Source of the DNA: Symbiodinium microadriaticum
Lineage: Eukaryota > Sar > Dinophyceae > Suessiales > Symbiodiniaceae
Reading direction: 5' to 3'
Assembly: GCA_001939145.1 (NCBI GenBank)
Contig: LSRX01000433.1
Span: forward strand, 252,600-316,599
Length of the DNA stretch: 64,000 bases
The first letter of the stretch is position 1, and every line of letters begins with the position of its first letter. Below, one piece after another: positions 46,346 to 58,030 of the stretch. The notes under the pieces are model-generated. The model saw only the letters and a program-made list of their open reading frames with translations. It was not told where the DNA came from and made no database searches. The translations under genes were made by a program, and so were the position numbers.

Positions 46346-46713
46346 CCCTATTCGAGAGTACAAGGAGGTGCCTGGTGTTGGGGACTCAACAACTACCAAT
46401 ACAATTCCGTTGCGTTCCTTAATTATGGCATGTTTATTCTATGCTAATTTGCCCCAAAAGCCCCGCTCTACTTGTCGAGGCCTTTTGGAAAATTGGGCGC
46501 AGTGTCGACCAAGGGGTGAGGCCATGCTGAGGTAGGACTACACCTCCGACCCGACCCCAAAGCCTTAGCGCCGAAACCTCCACCCCACACCTTCACCCAA
46601 AAGAACCTCGGTAACCCTAAACCCCTAAACCCCTATGCGAGAGGGAAAAAAACCCCTAAACGCCTAAACCCCTAAACTCTAAACCCCAAACCCTCAGGCC
46701 AAGAGAACCCTGA

Positions 46714-47166
46714 TCCGAAACCCTATGGTGTGGTTCCGTCTTTCCTCTGCGTCTGGAGCAGCACAGGAGGACCCTGTCTCGGGCCATGCTAAACAAGGAC
46801 CCTACGACAGGCGCCTCAATCATCTATCGTCGTATCTTAAAGTCGCAGACCAGAGCCCGACGGATTCGGTCCTCCCTGTGTCCTCTGCTACATATCTCGT
46901 CTCGGCTGCAGCCATGGATGACTGACGACATGATGGGGGGGTTGTTCTCTAGTTCTGGCTTGCCCTGGGTCCTTATTTCATGCGATAAGTTTGATGACTT
47001 TGGGGGACCCCTTGGTCAGTTCAGAACAACCCACGACTCATTCAAATCAGATCACCCGATCCTGCAGCGGGCGCCTACCTGCCTGCTCCACTTTGACAAG
47101 ACCCAGATAGCCTCACACTCCTTAATTGAAGAAGAAACTCAAGCTTGCTTAAGGGAACGGTTCTGA
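46714..47166 (+). CDS. Possible exon or remnant ORF, unrecognised
   Basis: Open for 150 codons to TGA, with a basic helical stretch SIIYRRILKSQTRARRIRSS. The second half has poorer codon choice. It could be a real exon up to about 46925 or an old retroelement piece. Confidence 0.27.
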   Translation, partial: SETLWCGSVFPLRLEQHRRTLSRAMLNKDPTTGASIIYRRILKSQTRARRIRSSLCPLLHISSRLQPWMTDDMMGGLFSSSGLPWVLISCDKFDDFGGPLGQFRTTHDSFKSDHPILQRAPTCLLHFDKTQIASHSLIEEETQACLRERF

Positions 47167-47399
47167 AATTAAGGGGTGCGGGGCTCTCTGGGTAGCTACT
47201 TTGCCAATGTAGTTTTATTCTTTGCTCTGGCACTTGCAGGTTTTTTTCTGAACTCGTAGAGCATTCTAGGCATATCTCTGCTGTCTCTGCTCTGAGAGAA
47301 GCAGGCCTATGAGTCCTTGAAGTTTCTAGGCTTTGAGATGCTCGCCTTAGTCTAGCTGAGCTTGCTCCTGTGAGCGCGATGCTCAGCCATACACACATC

Positions 47400-47748
47400 C
47401 TATGCAGAAGTGCCATGACTCCAGTGGAAGGTGGCTCCGCAGCCGCATGTCAAGTACACGAAGTGTGTATATTCAAGAAGCCACATGTCTTCAAACAGAA
47501 ACCTGGCCCACGATGCAATGCTTTCCGAGTCCTTGACATCCCAAGATATCAACCCCAAATACCAGCGAAGCATAAGGTCAACAAGCACATTGAAAGATAG
47601 ACCCTGGGCTTCATTGTCAGCTTTGTTGGTCGCTTGATGAAGGAACATGCCAAGATTCAGGGTTGTGACACGAGCATGCGCCAGAGCCTGCGACATCAAT
47701 GGCACAATCTTGGGTGTGTATCTGGGTGTTTTCAATTCGAGCCACACC
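47400..47748 (-). CDS. Minus-strand last exon, unrecognised protein
   Basis: On the minus strand CGTTGCAG is followed by G and then an open frame of 115 residues to TAG. The peptide is well balanced and aromatic-rich (LVDLMLRWYLGLISWDVKDS, then WARFLFEDMWLLEYTHFVYL) with normal codon use, far more gene-like than the plus strand here. I do not recognise the family. Upstream on the minus strand lies telomere-like intron sequence (47765-47828). The rest of this gene would lie to the right on the minus strand, inside the CoA-transferase gap. Confidence 0.55.
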
Positions 47749-47764
47749 CTGCAACGTAAGCACA

Positions 47765-47828
47765 AAAACCCTAAACCCCTAAACCCTAAACCCCTAAACC
47801 CCAAACCCTAAATCCCTAAACCCTAAAT
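47765..47828. repeat. Telomere-like CCCTAAA array
   Basis: About eight CCCTAAA/CCCCTAAA units next to the minus-strand exon's splice acceptor. Confidence 0.8.
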
Positions 47829-47961
47829 GTACATGCTAGTCCCGGTAATGAAGACTTCTCTCAGAAAGGCATCCACACCGCCCCTGTGGTCTCAAAACTC
47901 ACCCTGTTATTTTACATCTCTGTATGTATGAATGTGTATATACATATAATTATCATATAAT

Positions 47962-47995
47962 AGATAGATAGACAGATAGACAGATAGATAGACAT
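47962..47995. repeat. TAGA / CAGA microsatellite
   Basis: Eight TAGA/CAGA units. Confidence 0.85.
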
Positions 47996-49696
47996 CATTT
48001 CGTATCAAATGACACTATCTTACATGACATATCAAATTACACTATATATGATATGTTATGTTACACTATGTTATATCATATTAAATTCTATATTCAGTAG
48101 TCTTCAAGCTTCGGAAACCCCAGAGATCCCCGGGGAGCTCGCGCCGTTTCTGCTACGGACGGAGGAAACTGCAGCTCGAGGCGAGTCCCACACCCGGCGT
48201 TGATGCGTTGTACATGAATACTACGGTTGATGATAGAAATCCTGCATTACCTTAAGGACCCTAAGCTATGGGAATTATGGTATCTTCCTTATGATGGGTA
48301 ATGAAGGATTTAATCATCAGCCGTAGCGAGAGAGGGGGGCAAAGAAGAGAGAGCAAGAGAGGAAAAAGAGAGAGGGGGAGAACGAGACAGTGGGAGTGTT
48401 CCCCGTGCTGCCGTACCTAAGATTCATCACTTGCCATCTTGCAAAGTGTAGGAAGTTTGCAGGTTTAAGCTGGGCTGTTCAAGCGGCTCAGGTAGACGGT
48501 TCCAGGTAATATTAAGGCGTCAGGACCGAATGCCCTACATTTTCTTGTTCAACCCACACCCTACCCTTAGCTTTGAAGGTTATTGTTTTCAGGTTTAGTT
48601 TTGCACCATGCTTGCATTCGGTAGCCTGCTTGGGTCGGCTTTGCACTTCATATGCGAGACAGGATTTTGCAGGATGCATTAGCAACCATCATCCCCAAGT
48701 TAGCTCGAGTACCTGCGAGCTGAGCTGCCGGCTGTTCGACTGCAGATTGGGGGGGGCGAAGACAGCAGACGAAAAATCGCCGTGTGTGCGTTCATGGGTG
48801 TCATACCAGCAACCGCCACGAGATGTTGTTGCAGACTCTTCATGCGTCAGAAATTCGTGTACCCTATAGAGGGGACCTTACTTAAGGGTCCTACTATTCT
48901 TTAGTTTTCTACATCAGTGGTTAATGCTCCGTGGTCCGGGCGTCGCAGTAGCCCATGTGTACAGTCCTGAAACATGTAGGATAGGCTCAACACCTGCGCT
49001 GACGTTGGTTCCAAACGAAACGCCCAAAACCGAACAGGATGGATAGCGACCGAGAGAGGGAGAGAGGGACTGGGCTGGGTGATCCTGTTCTTTCAGCTGC
49101 AACCTCATACAACGAGTGTTCCGAAATTCAGATTACTGGTAGCTTGACAAGCCGCAAGACCATGAAGCCCGGTTACAGTTGTAGGACTTGTCATTCTTTG
49201 TCTACAAATGCTGCCGGCACCTCCATTCCCAAAAACGCGGTACAGTATGAAGGAAACAGCCAGCCAACCATGTGTCCTCACGGCTAGTAGCATTTATATT
49301 TATATGGGGTTGGGGTTGCGCATGCCAGTTTATGTGCAACCTGTCGGGTTTGACAGATTGCAATTCTTTAGTGTATGTTCAAGTCTTAGAGACTTCGTTT
49401 TGGATTTGGGGCTCGCCTGTCAGCCCAGACGAAGCGTGTTCTAGTTGTTTGACTAGGTGCATTTCCAGAGGCCGGAGGAGGAGGGAGTCGGTAAAGTGGG
49501 CGTGCAGTGTTCGGGGGTTCCTTGGGAGGGGTCTTTTGGAATTGCTTCGGGTCTACAGGGTTTATAAAGCCTCAAACCCCTATTTAGACCCCCCAGTTCT
49601 AGAACCTGGTAGAAACCCTATGCCCTAAAACCTAGACCCTAAGCCCTTTCCCCCTTCTCTCGGTCCTCCCCAGAGAGCCCTGCGAGTCACATGGCG

Positions 49697-49897
49697 TACT
49701 TGGAGGATCTTGGGACTTAGTAAGTACCTTAGTTGGGGTTATAAGTAGTTATAACTATAGTCACCTTATTCATAATCTAAATATTTGGGGACCCCCAACA
49801 TTTAAATTATTCAAACTATTGCATTCTGATGCCCCGGACCCTCCCGAACCCCTTATTTTTACAACCTCAGCTACTAAGTCCCAGGATCCTCTAAGTA
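49697..49897. mobile_element. Inverted-end element, copy 2 with insertion
   Basis: Shares TACTTGGAGGATCTTGGGA.. and GCTACTAAGTCCCAGGATCC ends and the inner GGTTATAAGTAGTTATA part with 19877-20003, but about 80 extra bases separate CCTTATTCATAA from the right arm. Confidence 0.55.
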
Positions 49898-50094
49898 AAA
49901 GCCTAAACCCCTGAACCCTCAGTCCCTAAACCCCAAAAAACGGCCAGTTTAGGGCTTACAGAACCCTAAACCCTAAACCCTAAACCCTAAACCCCCCTTG
50001 GAGTCGCATGGCCTAAGGACAGCTCTCTGGGCCCGTCGCCTTCTCTTTGGGCCAGGAAAACTGAGCAGTTTTGGTCCTTGTTAGGTTTTGGGTT

Positions 50095-50190
50095 TAGGCT
50101 TAGGCTTAAGGTTTAAGGTTTTAGGTTTTAGGCTTTTGGGTTTAGGGTTTAGGCTTAAGGTTTTGGGTTTTTCGGGTTTTGGGTTTGGGT
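50095..50190. repeat. Telomere-like TTTAGGG run
   Basis: GGGTTTAGG, GGCTTAAGG and GGTTTTGGG variants in a row. Confidence 0.7.
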
Positions 50191-50450
50191 TTCTAGGATG
50201 TTTTCGGGTTTAGTAGAAGTTTAGAGGTTTGTGATTCTGGGTTTAGGATGTCAAAACGATCCACAGTGACATGGACCACAGCTTGGGTGGCTTTCAAACG
50301 AGGTTGGTTTGAGATTGCACCTCCCCTCCAAGTACACATGCGTGCGCACACCACTACTTTGAGATCACTATAAGCCGACGGCTTTCAAGATCGCGAAGAA
50401 GCCTAAACCGTAGGCTCTTTCAGCTCATGCCATCTCGATTCCAGCGTCAG

Positions 50451-50495
50451 GATGTGGACTCCTCCATTGCGGAGAGCGTCTTCGGACTTCTTGAG
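50451..50495 (+). CDS. CoA-transferase exon: DVDSSIAESVFGLLE
   Basis: Matches the family's (GQ)-VDVSI-E-VF-L-E helix. Acceptor CGTCAG followed by G; GC donor. The frame is also open back to the AG at 50422-50423, so the exon might begin there. It joins 51885 in phase; AGGCC occurs at both ends of that intron. Confidence 0.75.
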
Positions 50496-50831
50496 GCCAC
50501 GTGTCGGCGGCACCCAGGATGTCCGAGCGTCGCTACCTCCCAGACTCCAAGAAACTATTATAAACAGGGCCTACTTGGGGCCCAAAATTCGAAAACTAAT
50601 CAATATAGCTGTCTTAGCTCATTCGGAGAGTTAGTGTACAGGAAGTTAGTTGCCTGTTTTGTGTCGGTAGGCAGGAATGCCGGATTCCGAGCAGGGTGCA
50701 GAGCTGTTGACTGCGGTGCTTGGCCGCCCTACTCAACCTATAAGCCGCAAATCCAAAGTAGAGGTCGAACTAATTGGAAATAGTATCCGCTCATGTTATA
50801 GTCCGTGCATACTATATCACTTTATTCATGT

Positions 50832-50866
50832 ATATATATATATATACACAGATATACGCATCCATT
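50832..50866. repeat. TA microsatellite
   Basis: TATATATATATATACACAGATATA. Confidence 0.8.
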
Positions 50867-51884
50867 GAATGAATACTCAAGGCAGCATGAAGAAGCATTT
50901 GTAAGTACATGAATATAAGTGGGTTAACGGTTAACATAGAGGTCTGAGCAATCAGCATGCGTATCCCCCTGCAGTCCCCATTATGCATGCAGTATAAGAG
51001 GCCCTATTCTGATTGATAACCGTCGTAGCTCATGGCATCCTTAGTACACTTAGAATCTTAGAGCCTTAGAAGCACTACTCAATACTCGCCACTACTCTGC
51101 GAGACCTGAAGCCAACCTTTCGGCCACATGCAGCGCTGTTTCCAGCGATTCCTGAGGAAGTATTGTTCATCCTCTTTTTCCTCTGCAGTAAAAGCTGCCC
51201 GAGGGGCTGGTTCGAATAGGTTTCTGCTTTGGACCTAACGGACTATATACAGGGGTCTCAATAATTCGTGATAACATCCCCTTACATTCCCTTCATTATG
51301 ATTTCTACCATAGCATATGTCAAGAGCGTAGTCTGATTGTTGAGGCCGGATGTTACAGGTTTCAAGCCGCCCAAAACGCCTGAAATAGTTAGGCCGGAGA
51401 ATGGGGTTGGGAAAGCTTACAATAGAGCAGCTCCCACAACTCCGCCTCTGGAAGGTTCATGGGTCCTGCTGTGCGAGTTTCAGAAACATGGGGTTCCAGT
51501 TCCAGTTCAGGAGATTTTATAATCACGACTAGAGTGGGAGCCTAGAGCTTTGTATTCTGGAGCTCCCGTCTGCATGTTCAAAGGGAGCCATGCTTCACCC
51601 AATCACGGATATGCCTTGTTTTGAACCAAGCCTCTAAGCACATCAGTGTCGTTTGAAATTCGTAGTTGTCTCGCTCTAGATGAATTAACATAGTCATATC
51701 TCCTTTACTCTTCTAGAAATGTGAAACCCGAAACACTGGAAGAAGGCAAACTTTAATCCTGACCTCCAGAAAACTCCGAAGCCCCTTAATGTATCAATGT
51801 ACAGTAGATTCTGGAGAGATCCTGAATATGCTTTAGGGTATATTCCCAGGGTATTTGGAATCTCTGGCTTTTCCAACTCGGAAG

Positions 51885-51933
51885 GCCTGCGTTCCTGAGT
51901 ACGACTATGCTGGTGCAATCCGGCAGCCGTCAA
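51885..51933 (+). CDS. CoA-transferase exon: ACVPEYDYAGAIRQPS
   Basis: Fits the PEYD--G--R-PSG segment that follows the helix. Acceptor GAAG followed by G; GA donor. The next part (GT..TGIVPTNT in relatives) was not found. Confidence 0.72.
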
Positions 51934-53256
51934 GAACCCAGCAAGCCAAGAATCCGGCTTTTCAGGCAAGTGTCGAGTGCAAAACCGTATGAAGACCGGA
52001 ATTTCAGCAGAATGCTTTAGACACGAATTGCTGTGGTAGTCAGCAGTAAGTAATCCGCAAGCTGCAATGCTTCGAAAAAGCTGTCTCGCAGATTATTATC
52101 ATCAACAGCATTCTATCACCGCAATCGTCAGTTGTTCTACGGTCATCATAAATGTATCATGTTGGAAAAACAAGCGTTTGATGACTCCGGTACCTCCTGC
52201 CGCCGCCCCTCCTGCTCCTGCTGCGAAGCTGGTACTGCTACTGCTACTGCTAGTAAAACCTCCAACATTACTAGTCCAAAGTCCAAACGTCCCTAATCTA
52301 AACCAGAAACATTAGAATGACTAGACTATTCAACTTACAACCCCGAACCCTGAACCTCACTCTCCGAAGCTCAATCAGGTCGGGGTCCTCCCTGACGGGC
52401 ATCGTGCCGACTGGCACATATCCTTGCAAGGCCTGACCGGGAAAACCCCACTGCCCGTTTCTGGGCCTTGATAATCAGACTAGAGTCTTGGGGTACATTA
52501 ATACTCCAGATTGGGGGCATAAGTACGTTTATCAGGTTTGCATGTTTCGAGTTACCTTGAACAGCTCCCGCAGAGTATTCATCAACCGTGGCCTATCACC
52601 AAGTCACTATGTATGCCCCCTTATAGGGGATGCAGGATCATATCCATCAGCAGCGTGCCTGTCCAGGGGCCTTCAAGCAGGCACTCTGAACCCCGAAGCC
52701 CTAAACCCCAGAGGAGGGAAGAAAACCCCCATAGGACCAACCGGCTCATTTCCGACACCTCACCGGGTTGGTATGATACACTGTAGCAGGGCATCTCGAA
52801 GCATCGCCAAGGACACAATATTCAACATGACAGAACACTGCATGGAGGCTCCAGAGAATTGCTTGAGCAAATCGAACACAAAGGTTGTAGGTCTTACAGG
52901 TGCTCAATCTTCAATGCCCGACAAGCGAGCCTGCACGGGAGAAGCACTTGAACAACTCCTAGGCTACTAAGCAATACTATATCGCACTTTCATGACGAAG
53001 CTTATCTATATGCCGTGACTTAGCTCTTCAAGACTACGACCCATCTGTTTCGCAGGGAAAGTTCCCCTTGAGACTACAGTCCTCTTGGTTTACCTGCTGT
53101 TCCGGGTCTCCTAACCTCGTAGCCTCACCCCTAAACCCCAAACCCCTAAACCTTAAGCCCTAAACCCTACCCCCCTTCCCCACCACGCAGCAATCACCAG
53201 CTACCAGTCACCAGCACCATCACCACCACGACGACTGATTCTTCCCCTGAACCCAG

Positions 53257-53352
53257 TACATGGTAAAGCACCTGCTAGAGGATGGAACCTTCATGATTAT
53301 CGGCGCCAACGGAGACTCCCTCTTCAAGCGTTTGATGGCCGTGGCCACCCCA
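53257..53352 (+). CDS. CoA-transferase exon: DGTFMIIGANGDSLFKRLM
   Basis: Matches DG-YV-IGANGDS-FKRLM of the family's C-terminal half. A second AG at 53276-53277 would give a shorter exon starting EDGTF; the peptide before that (YMVKHLL) is less typical. GC donor after ATP; phase zero. Confidence 0.78.
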
Positions 53353-54784
53353 GCAGTGTCGTGCCTAGAGCCGAACTCCAATCTCCAATCCCAAAACCCG
53401 AACCCCCAAACGGTTTAGCTGAATTAGTGGCCCTCGTGGCTTTCCGCCACCTTTCGCTCCGGATAGCCCCACGTAGCTGTCGTTGAAAGACACTAGATGG
53501 CGAGGTAGCTTGGCATAATTTGCGTATTTGTCGTTTCAGCATGACAGCTGACATCTTGCTTCTCTGCTCTTGGTTTTCTAGGGATCCTCATGTTGAAGGC
53601 AGTGGCTGTCACCAGGTTCCTTGCTGAGGTTGTGATACTGAAGCCATCCTGGTATGTATGAGTACAGAGGCCTCCCCACATGACTCGTCTCGCAGCTCTG
53701 TTTTTCCCACAGTATCTCCGAAATCATGGAAGACAACCTCTCGTGTTTTGGGCTTAAGGGTTCTTTGCTTAGGAGTTTTCGGGTTCATCACCCACAAAAC
53801 CTTCAGTTCGTGCAGGTGGGTTTGGCATGGTAAACTGTGATGTCTGTTGATTCCTGCCTGGCTCGGCAATGTGCTTCTAGGTGTATCAGCTGGTTTCATG
53901 CTGGCCAAGACGATATTGTCAACTCTGGCCACATCTAGGCCCAGTGTAGGTTCTGGCTTGCCGTGCTGCTCTTCTCTGAAAGCGGCAAGGCATTAGGCTC
54001 TATGCATTCAACACCCCAAACCTCTAAACCGAAAAACCCTAAAGCCCAAAGCCTCTAAACCGTGAAACCCTAAAGCCCTGGACTGTCCATTGAGGTCATG
54101 GGCCGGTCAGACCTTGCAGAGGACGCTGCTACGAGGGTGGTCGCGGATAGGGGTGGAACCAACAGCCCAGGCATCATAGTTCCTCCAGGAATGCACCTCA
54201 AAACATAGAGGCCGCTCGTGATGGTTTTAGCTATATACTCAATTAAAGCAAGGGTATTGGGCTCTCTGTGGAGGTCCCTGCTAACTGAGTTCCAGCTCTG
54301 GGTGACTTAGAAGCAGCGCCCGCTGATGGCCAAAACCCTGCGTTTGAAGGCAGGGGCCCCGGCCGTCGGACAGCCATGGAGGGTTTAAGTTGGAGGTTTG
54401 GGGTTTAGGGTGGAGTACTTTAGGGTTTAGGGAGGAAGTACTTCAGAAACCGCAAAGCGTCGAATGCAAAGAGTCCAAGACCTGAGTAGCGGATTGCAAT
54501 CTATAGGTGGCTGGGGTTTAATTGTACTATAAGGCCATACAGACTACACCCAATATGCTTTGGAGGCATTCCTAACCATGAAAGGTTTTTGCCCTAACCA
54601 CAAGACACAAGACCTTTCAGTCCTCACCTAACCCTAAACCCTAAACCCCCTCACCTTGGTCACGTGTGTTCCGAACCGCGGGCAGCTGTGCTCGCGATGC
54701 AGCTCGGCTTGTGATGGCGAAGCCGTGGATGCCCCATGAGGATTACGGCAAGGCAAGCGCAAACTTGCAGCTGCCAATATTACA

Positions 54785-55013
54785 GAACAAAGCCAAGACT
54801 GCTCAAGGCAGTGGAGACCTTGCGCATTGCAGGATGTCCGCTTACTTTATGTGTCTCCCGGAACGGTCGGTGCTTCTTCTGGGTCCTCCTCTTGAACTCG
54901 TTGGCGGAGGATGATAAGACAGAGTCAGAGTGGCCACCTCAAATGTCCTCCCAGCAGGCTGTCGATGGTGTCGATGGCGCGTGGTCAGACCCAAACATAC
55001 GGGGCGTGCAGGT
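54785..55013 (+). CDS. Candidate coding segment, unrecognised
   Basis: Open frame with strong C/G third positions up to GTGCAG followed by GTATAG. Includes NGRCFFWVLLLNSLAEDDKT and QQAVDGVDGAWSDPN. The start is approximate. It lies inside a CoA-transferase intron, same strand. Confidence 0.35.
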
Positions 55014-55119
55014 ATAGGTAAGAAGAAGGCGTTTAGGATTTCGTGTCGGCAACGTGGTTGTGAAATCATTCCTATGATATATCTCGACCATTCTGCAGTC
55101 GTGGACCTCAGTGTTCGCT

Positions 55120-55195
55120 ATGTATGTATGTATGTATGTATGTATATATATATATATCTACATATGTGTGTGTGTGTGTGTGTGTGTGAGGCTTC
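55120..55195. repeat. GTAT / TA / GT microsatellite
   Basis: GTATGTATGTATG, TATATATATA, then GTGTGTGTGT. Confidence 0.9.
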
Positions 55196-55224
55196 GCACT
55201 GTGGATTAGCCTGCACATGTGTAT

Positions 55225-55285
55225 ATGTACATCCGTCCATCCATCCATCCATCCATCCATCCATCCATCCATCCATCCATCCCCA
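55225..55285. repeat. CCAT tetranucleotide array
   Basis: About thirteen CCAT units. Confidence 0.92.
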
Positions 55286-56163
55286 TACATATACATGCAT
55301 ACATGCACGCATGCATAACCGTGTACATGCATTCCTACATGAATCTTCGTAGCCGAGCTGACCGAGCTGCCATAGTGTCCTACAAAATCCTAAGCCTTAA
55401 ACTCCAAGCCCTAAGCTCCAAACGCTAGGGTTATGAGTGCCCATAGTCATATCAGTCTCCTTGTTTATAGGATGAGGACAGCCTATGTTTTTCTCCCGCT
55501 AAACCCTACTTAATCACAACAAGCCCCTACAGCGGACTTCCGGCCGTTGATACCAAAGATACGCTCAAGACGTGACTCGATGCACACCTCAGGTTTAGGG
55601 TTCAGGGTTCCGGCCCGGTCCAGCTGACTCCTCATCTGTCCCTTCGAGTTTTCCCAACACCCTATGAGCCTCTGTAGAAACCTTGTTAATATAGGGGCCT
55701 AAATAACTACCAATACTATGTTGGGCCTTATTATCGCTATAGTAGAATATCCCCCAAAACCCTATTCTAATTATGAAGGCCCACATTAGCACTCTGCTTT
55801 AAATTAAACCGTTCCAACAACCTTCAGGTTTTTGGCAGCCTTAGCAGGATCTTCTGGCTTCGGGGCTCTTGCAGTGGGGGATTCAAGTGAGTTCAACCCC
55901 GGGGGGTTGCAGCTTTCAGTGTGTTTTAAGGAAAGCTTCGGAGTTTGTTGAAGCGTTTGGCAGCGCTTGAGTATAGAGCCTGGGGCTTTTTGAAGCAAGG
56001 CAACTTGAAAAGAAGGAGCAGGTAACAATCCTGTTTGATATAGATAGACTATTAATAACGTTTGTTCAAAGGTGGCTACATTGTCAAGCCTTTAGTGTCC
56101 CCTAAACCCGAAGAGCTGGTGTTGAAGTTAAATCTGTCATCCAACCAGCTTTCTTGTGCAAAG

Positions 56164-56214
56164 CAAGAGCAGGACAAGCGCTTCGAAGATAATGCCGGGA
56201 GGTGCAGACACCAG
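56164..56214 (+). CDS. CoA-transferase exon: DKRFEDNAGRCRHQ
   Basis: Matches D-RF--NA-RV-H in relatives. Acceptor GCAAAG; GA donor. Joins 56700 in phase to read RHQ-DVLDEAI; CAGGA is repeated at both ends of the intron. Confidence 0.74.
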
Positions 56215-56395
56215 GATCCTGTCCACGAGGGCTCAAGCAGTTACATGTCTGTTGAGTCAAGTCTCCAAGGTCTTTTGAGGAAATTTCAGAGTACATGGGA
56301 TTGCGCACCTTCTCCAGGCCAGCATATCTGCTACCTCATAGAGTGTCAGCATTGGCCCGGTGGATGGTGTCCTGACAAGCGAGCAGTGCAGCCTC

Positions 56396-56426
56396 AGCTA
56401 CGGTTTAGGGTTTAGGGTTTAGGGTT
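56396..56426. repeat. Telomere-like TTTAGGG run
   Basis: Four GGGTTTA units within a CoA-transferase intron. Confidence 0.8.
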
Positions 56427-56699
56427 AAACCCGGAAGCCACCCTGTGCCATGAGAAAGCTGCGACTGCTATGCGGAGTCGTCATGCCTACAGGGCTTTGA
56501 GCATTCAGTCAGGGACTTGCAGCTCTTTTTGGACGATCTCCTGTTGTTTGTTTCGTGATTTCGGCTCACGCACAGAGACGGAGCTTAAGCTTGAGCATGT
56601 GGAATTTGGCTTTGGTTTCTGCCTTATTGGCTTGGAACATTCAAATTCTAGGATAGAACGAGTGTGAGCGCTGAAATTAGGATTTCTCGGATCCAGCAG

Positions 56700-56753
56700 G
56701 ACGTCTTGGACGAAGCCATCATTGAATGGACCCGGAGCAAGGATGCTGCAGAA
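56700..56753 (+). CDS. CoA-transferase exon: DEAIIEWTRSKDAAE
   Basis: The LD-AI--WT--RDA-E segment of the family. Acceptor CAGCAG followed by G; GA donor. Confidence 0.78.
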
Positions 56754-56972
56754 GACGCTGGCCTGGAATCAGCTCAGTAGGTTCGCGACGAACGCCGGGC
56801 CCCCTACCATCTCCAAACCTTATAATTAAAGTTGAGAGGGTTCGGGTTTCCCAAGCTCGAAAGCCCTATAGAACCCCTATCGTAGCCATGAGATGATCTC
56901 TGGTATAGGGGCCCTAACCCCTTGTAGTTCTACTTTACCTACAGTAAAGGCCCGCAAGTGTTTCAGGTTCAG

Positions 56973-57023
56973 GCCGCGTGCAAAGAGGCGGCTGTTCCCT
57001 GCGGTCCCATCTTCTCCATCAAG
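56973..57023 (+). CDS. CoA-transferase exon: EAAVPCGPIFSIK
   Basis: The L--AGVPCGPI-S--D segment. Acceptor GTTCAG followed by G; GC donor. The preceding intron is only 219 nt. Confidence 0.8.
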
Positions 57024-57976
57024 GCGCTCTGCAGGGTATGGGCTTAGGTTATAGGGAGGATTCAGGCTGTAGGGGTTTAGGGTATGGTCCGGTATGGTTA
57101 TCCTTGCATAAAAGAGGTTCAATCTTGCTTTTTGAGGGTTCTTTTCCGGGTTCTACGGAGCTACGTGGTTTGTATATGGTTTTGTGACGGCTTACAGAGC
57201 TCAATGGGGCTGTATAAACAGCTAAAAGGGTTTAGGGCTGCAGCGTGGGGTTAAGGTACGGTTTGTCGCCTAGGCTGCACAGATGGAAGTTCGACATTTC
57301 AGGTCAACCAGAGGACCATGAGGCCTTAATGCAGATGATCTCTGAAAAGGCGCCAACCTTGTTTGGGCGCCATTTTCACAATACCAGTATCATTGTGATT
57401 TTCGGCGTTGTTGCTGTTGTCATTATTTGTGTTTCTATCTTTATTAGTCGATGTGGCCAGTATCGCTTTGATCATCACTATCACTACTGCGAGTGTTCAG
57501 TTTTCTTTGGCGATCGGGCCGTTGGTTTGTACAGGTTAAGTATCAAGGCACTATTTAGGTTTAGGGCCTTGGGGCTGGGGATTACTGGCGGTTTGGGGTT
57601 TAGGGCTTCAGGTTCATTGCTTGGGGTTGCGCTTAACCGTGTAGCAGTGTGGCCTTGGCTTTTGCCGTCATCATTCTGACGACGAAGATAGACAGTCACC
57701 TGAGTGGGTGGCAACAACGAACCGGCACCCGTAATCATGGAGGTTCCTGTATGCTCGTTTGATATGTTTATCCTTTCATGCTGGTTGTTGCACTCTGTCT
57801 TGCTGTTACCATGATGCCGTTCGCACTCCTTGTTTTGAGACGCGAGTGGCCACAGGATGTGTTGAGATGTTTTGGGGATTCCTCGAGCCCTGACCCTAAA
57901 CCCTGAAGCTTGGCCCGCAAGACCCACATATCGAGCTCTTATCGTTGCTCTTCAGCCCTACAGCCTAAACCCCCAG
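57024..57976. other. CoA-transferase intron
   Basis: No named feature apart from telomere-like bits (57065-57085, 57228-57240, 57555-57610). A 144-codon open frame over 57245-57679 has a hydrophobic, GTT/ATT-rich middle and is probably chance. Confidence 0.4.
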
Positions 57977-58030
57977 GACATCATGGAGGACGAGCATTTC
58001 CGCGCTCGCGGCTGCTTCGAGGAGCCGTCC
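57977..58030 (+). CDS. CoA-transferase exon: DIMEDEHFRARGCFEEPS
   Basis: The DI--D-HFRARG-FEE segment. Acceptor CCCCAG followed by G; likely GT donor at 58031. Joins 59123 in phase. Confidence 0.8.

Larger units (their letters stand above)
45577..47399. other. Spacer with telomere-like tracts
   Basis: TTTAGGG/CCCTAAA-like runs at about 45974-46015, 46140-46345 and 46615-46700. One 150-codon open frame at 46714-47166 is listed separately. Confidence 0.4.
47996..50450. other. Repeat-rich end of the large gap
   Basis: Includes GAGA-rich sequence (48325-48390), an inverted-end element (49697-49897) and telomere-like runs (49965-50000, 50095-50190). Weak exon-like stretches at 48113-48203 and 49100-49287 were not called. 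Confidence 0.4.
53353..56163. other. CoA-transferase intron with repeats and an exon candidate
   Basis: Telomere-like bits (54393-54433, 54625-54650), microsatellites (55120-55285), degenerate AGGGGCC-type inverted sequence (55694-55800) and an unnamed coding candidate (54785-55013). Confidence 0.45.

Noticed and set aside
52488..52970. 160-codon plus-strand frame
   Set aside because: It reads through a CCCTAAA-like segment (LNPEALNP) and has no motif or codon bias; the second half alone might be coding but is unsupported.
56878..56892. CGTAGCCATGAG, partly like the dinoflagellate spliced-leader sequence
   Set aside because: Only about ten bases agree and the rest of the leader is absent; no spliced-leader gene or relic was found upstream of the intronless genes.
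57245..57679. 144-codon plus-strand frame with a hydrophobic helix
   Set aside because: The helix comes from a GTT/ATT-rich stretch and the end from telomere-like sequence; it lies inside a predicted CoA-transferase intron.
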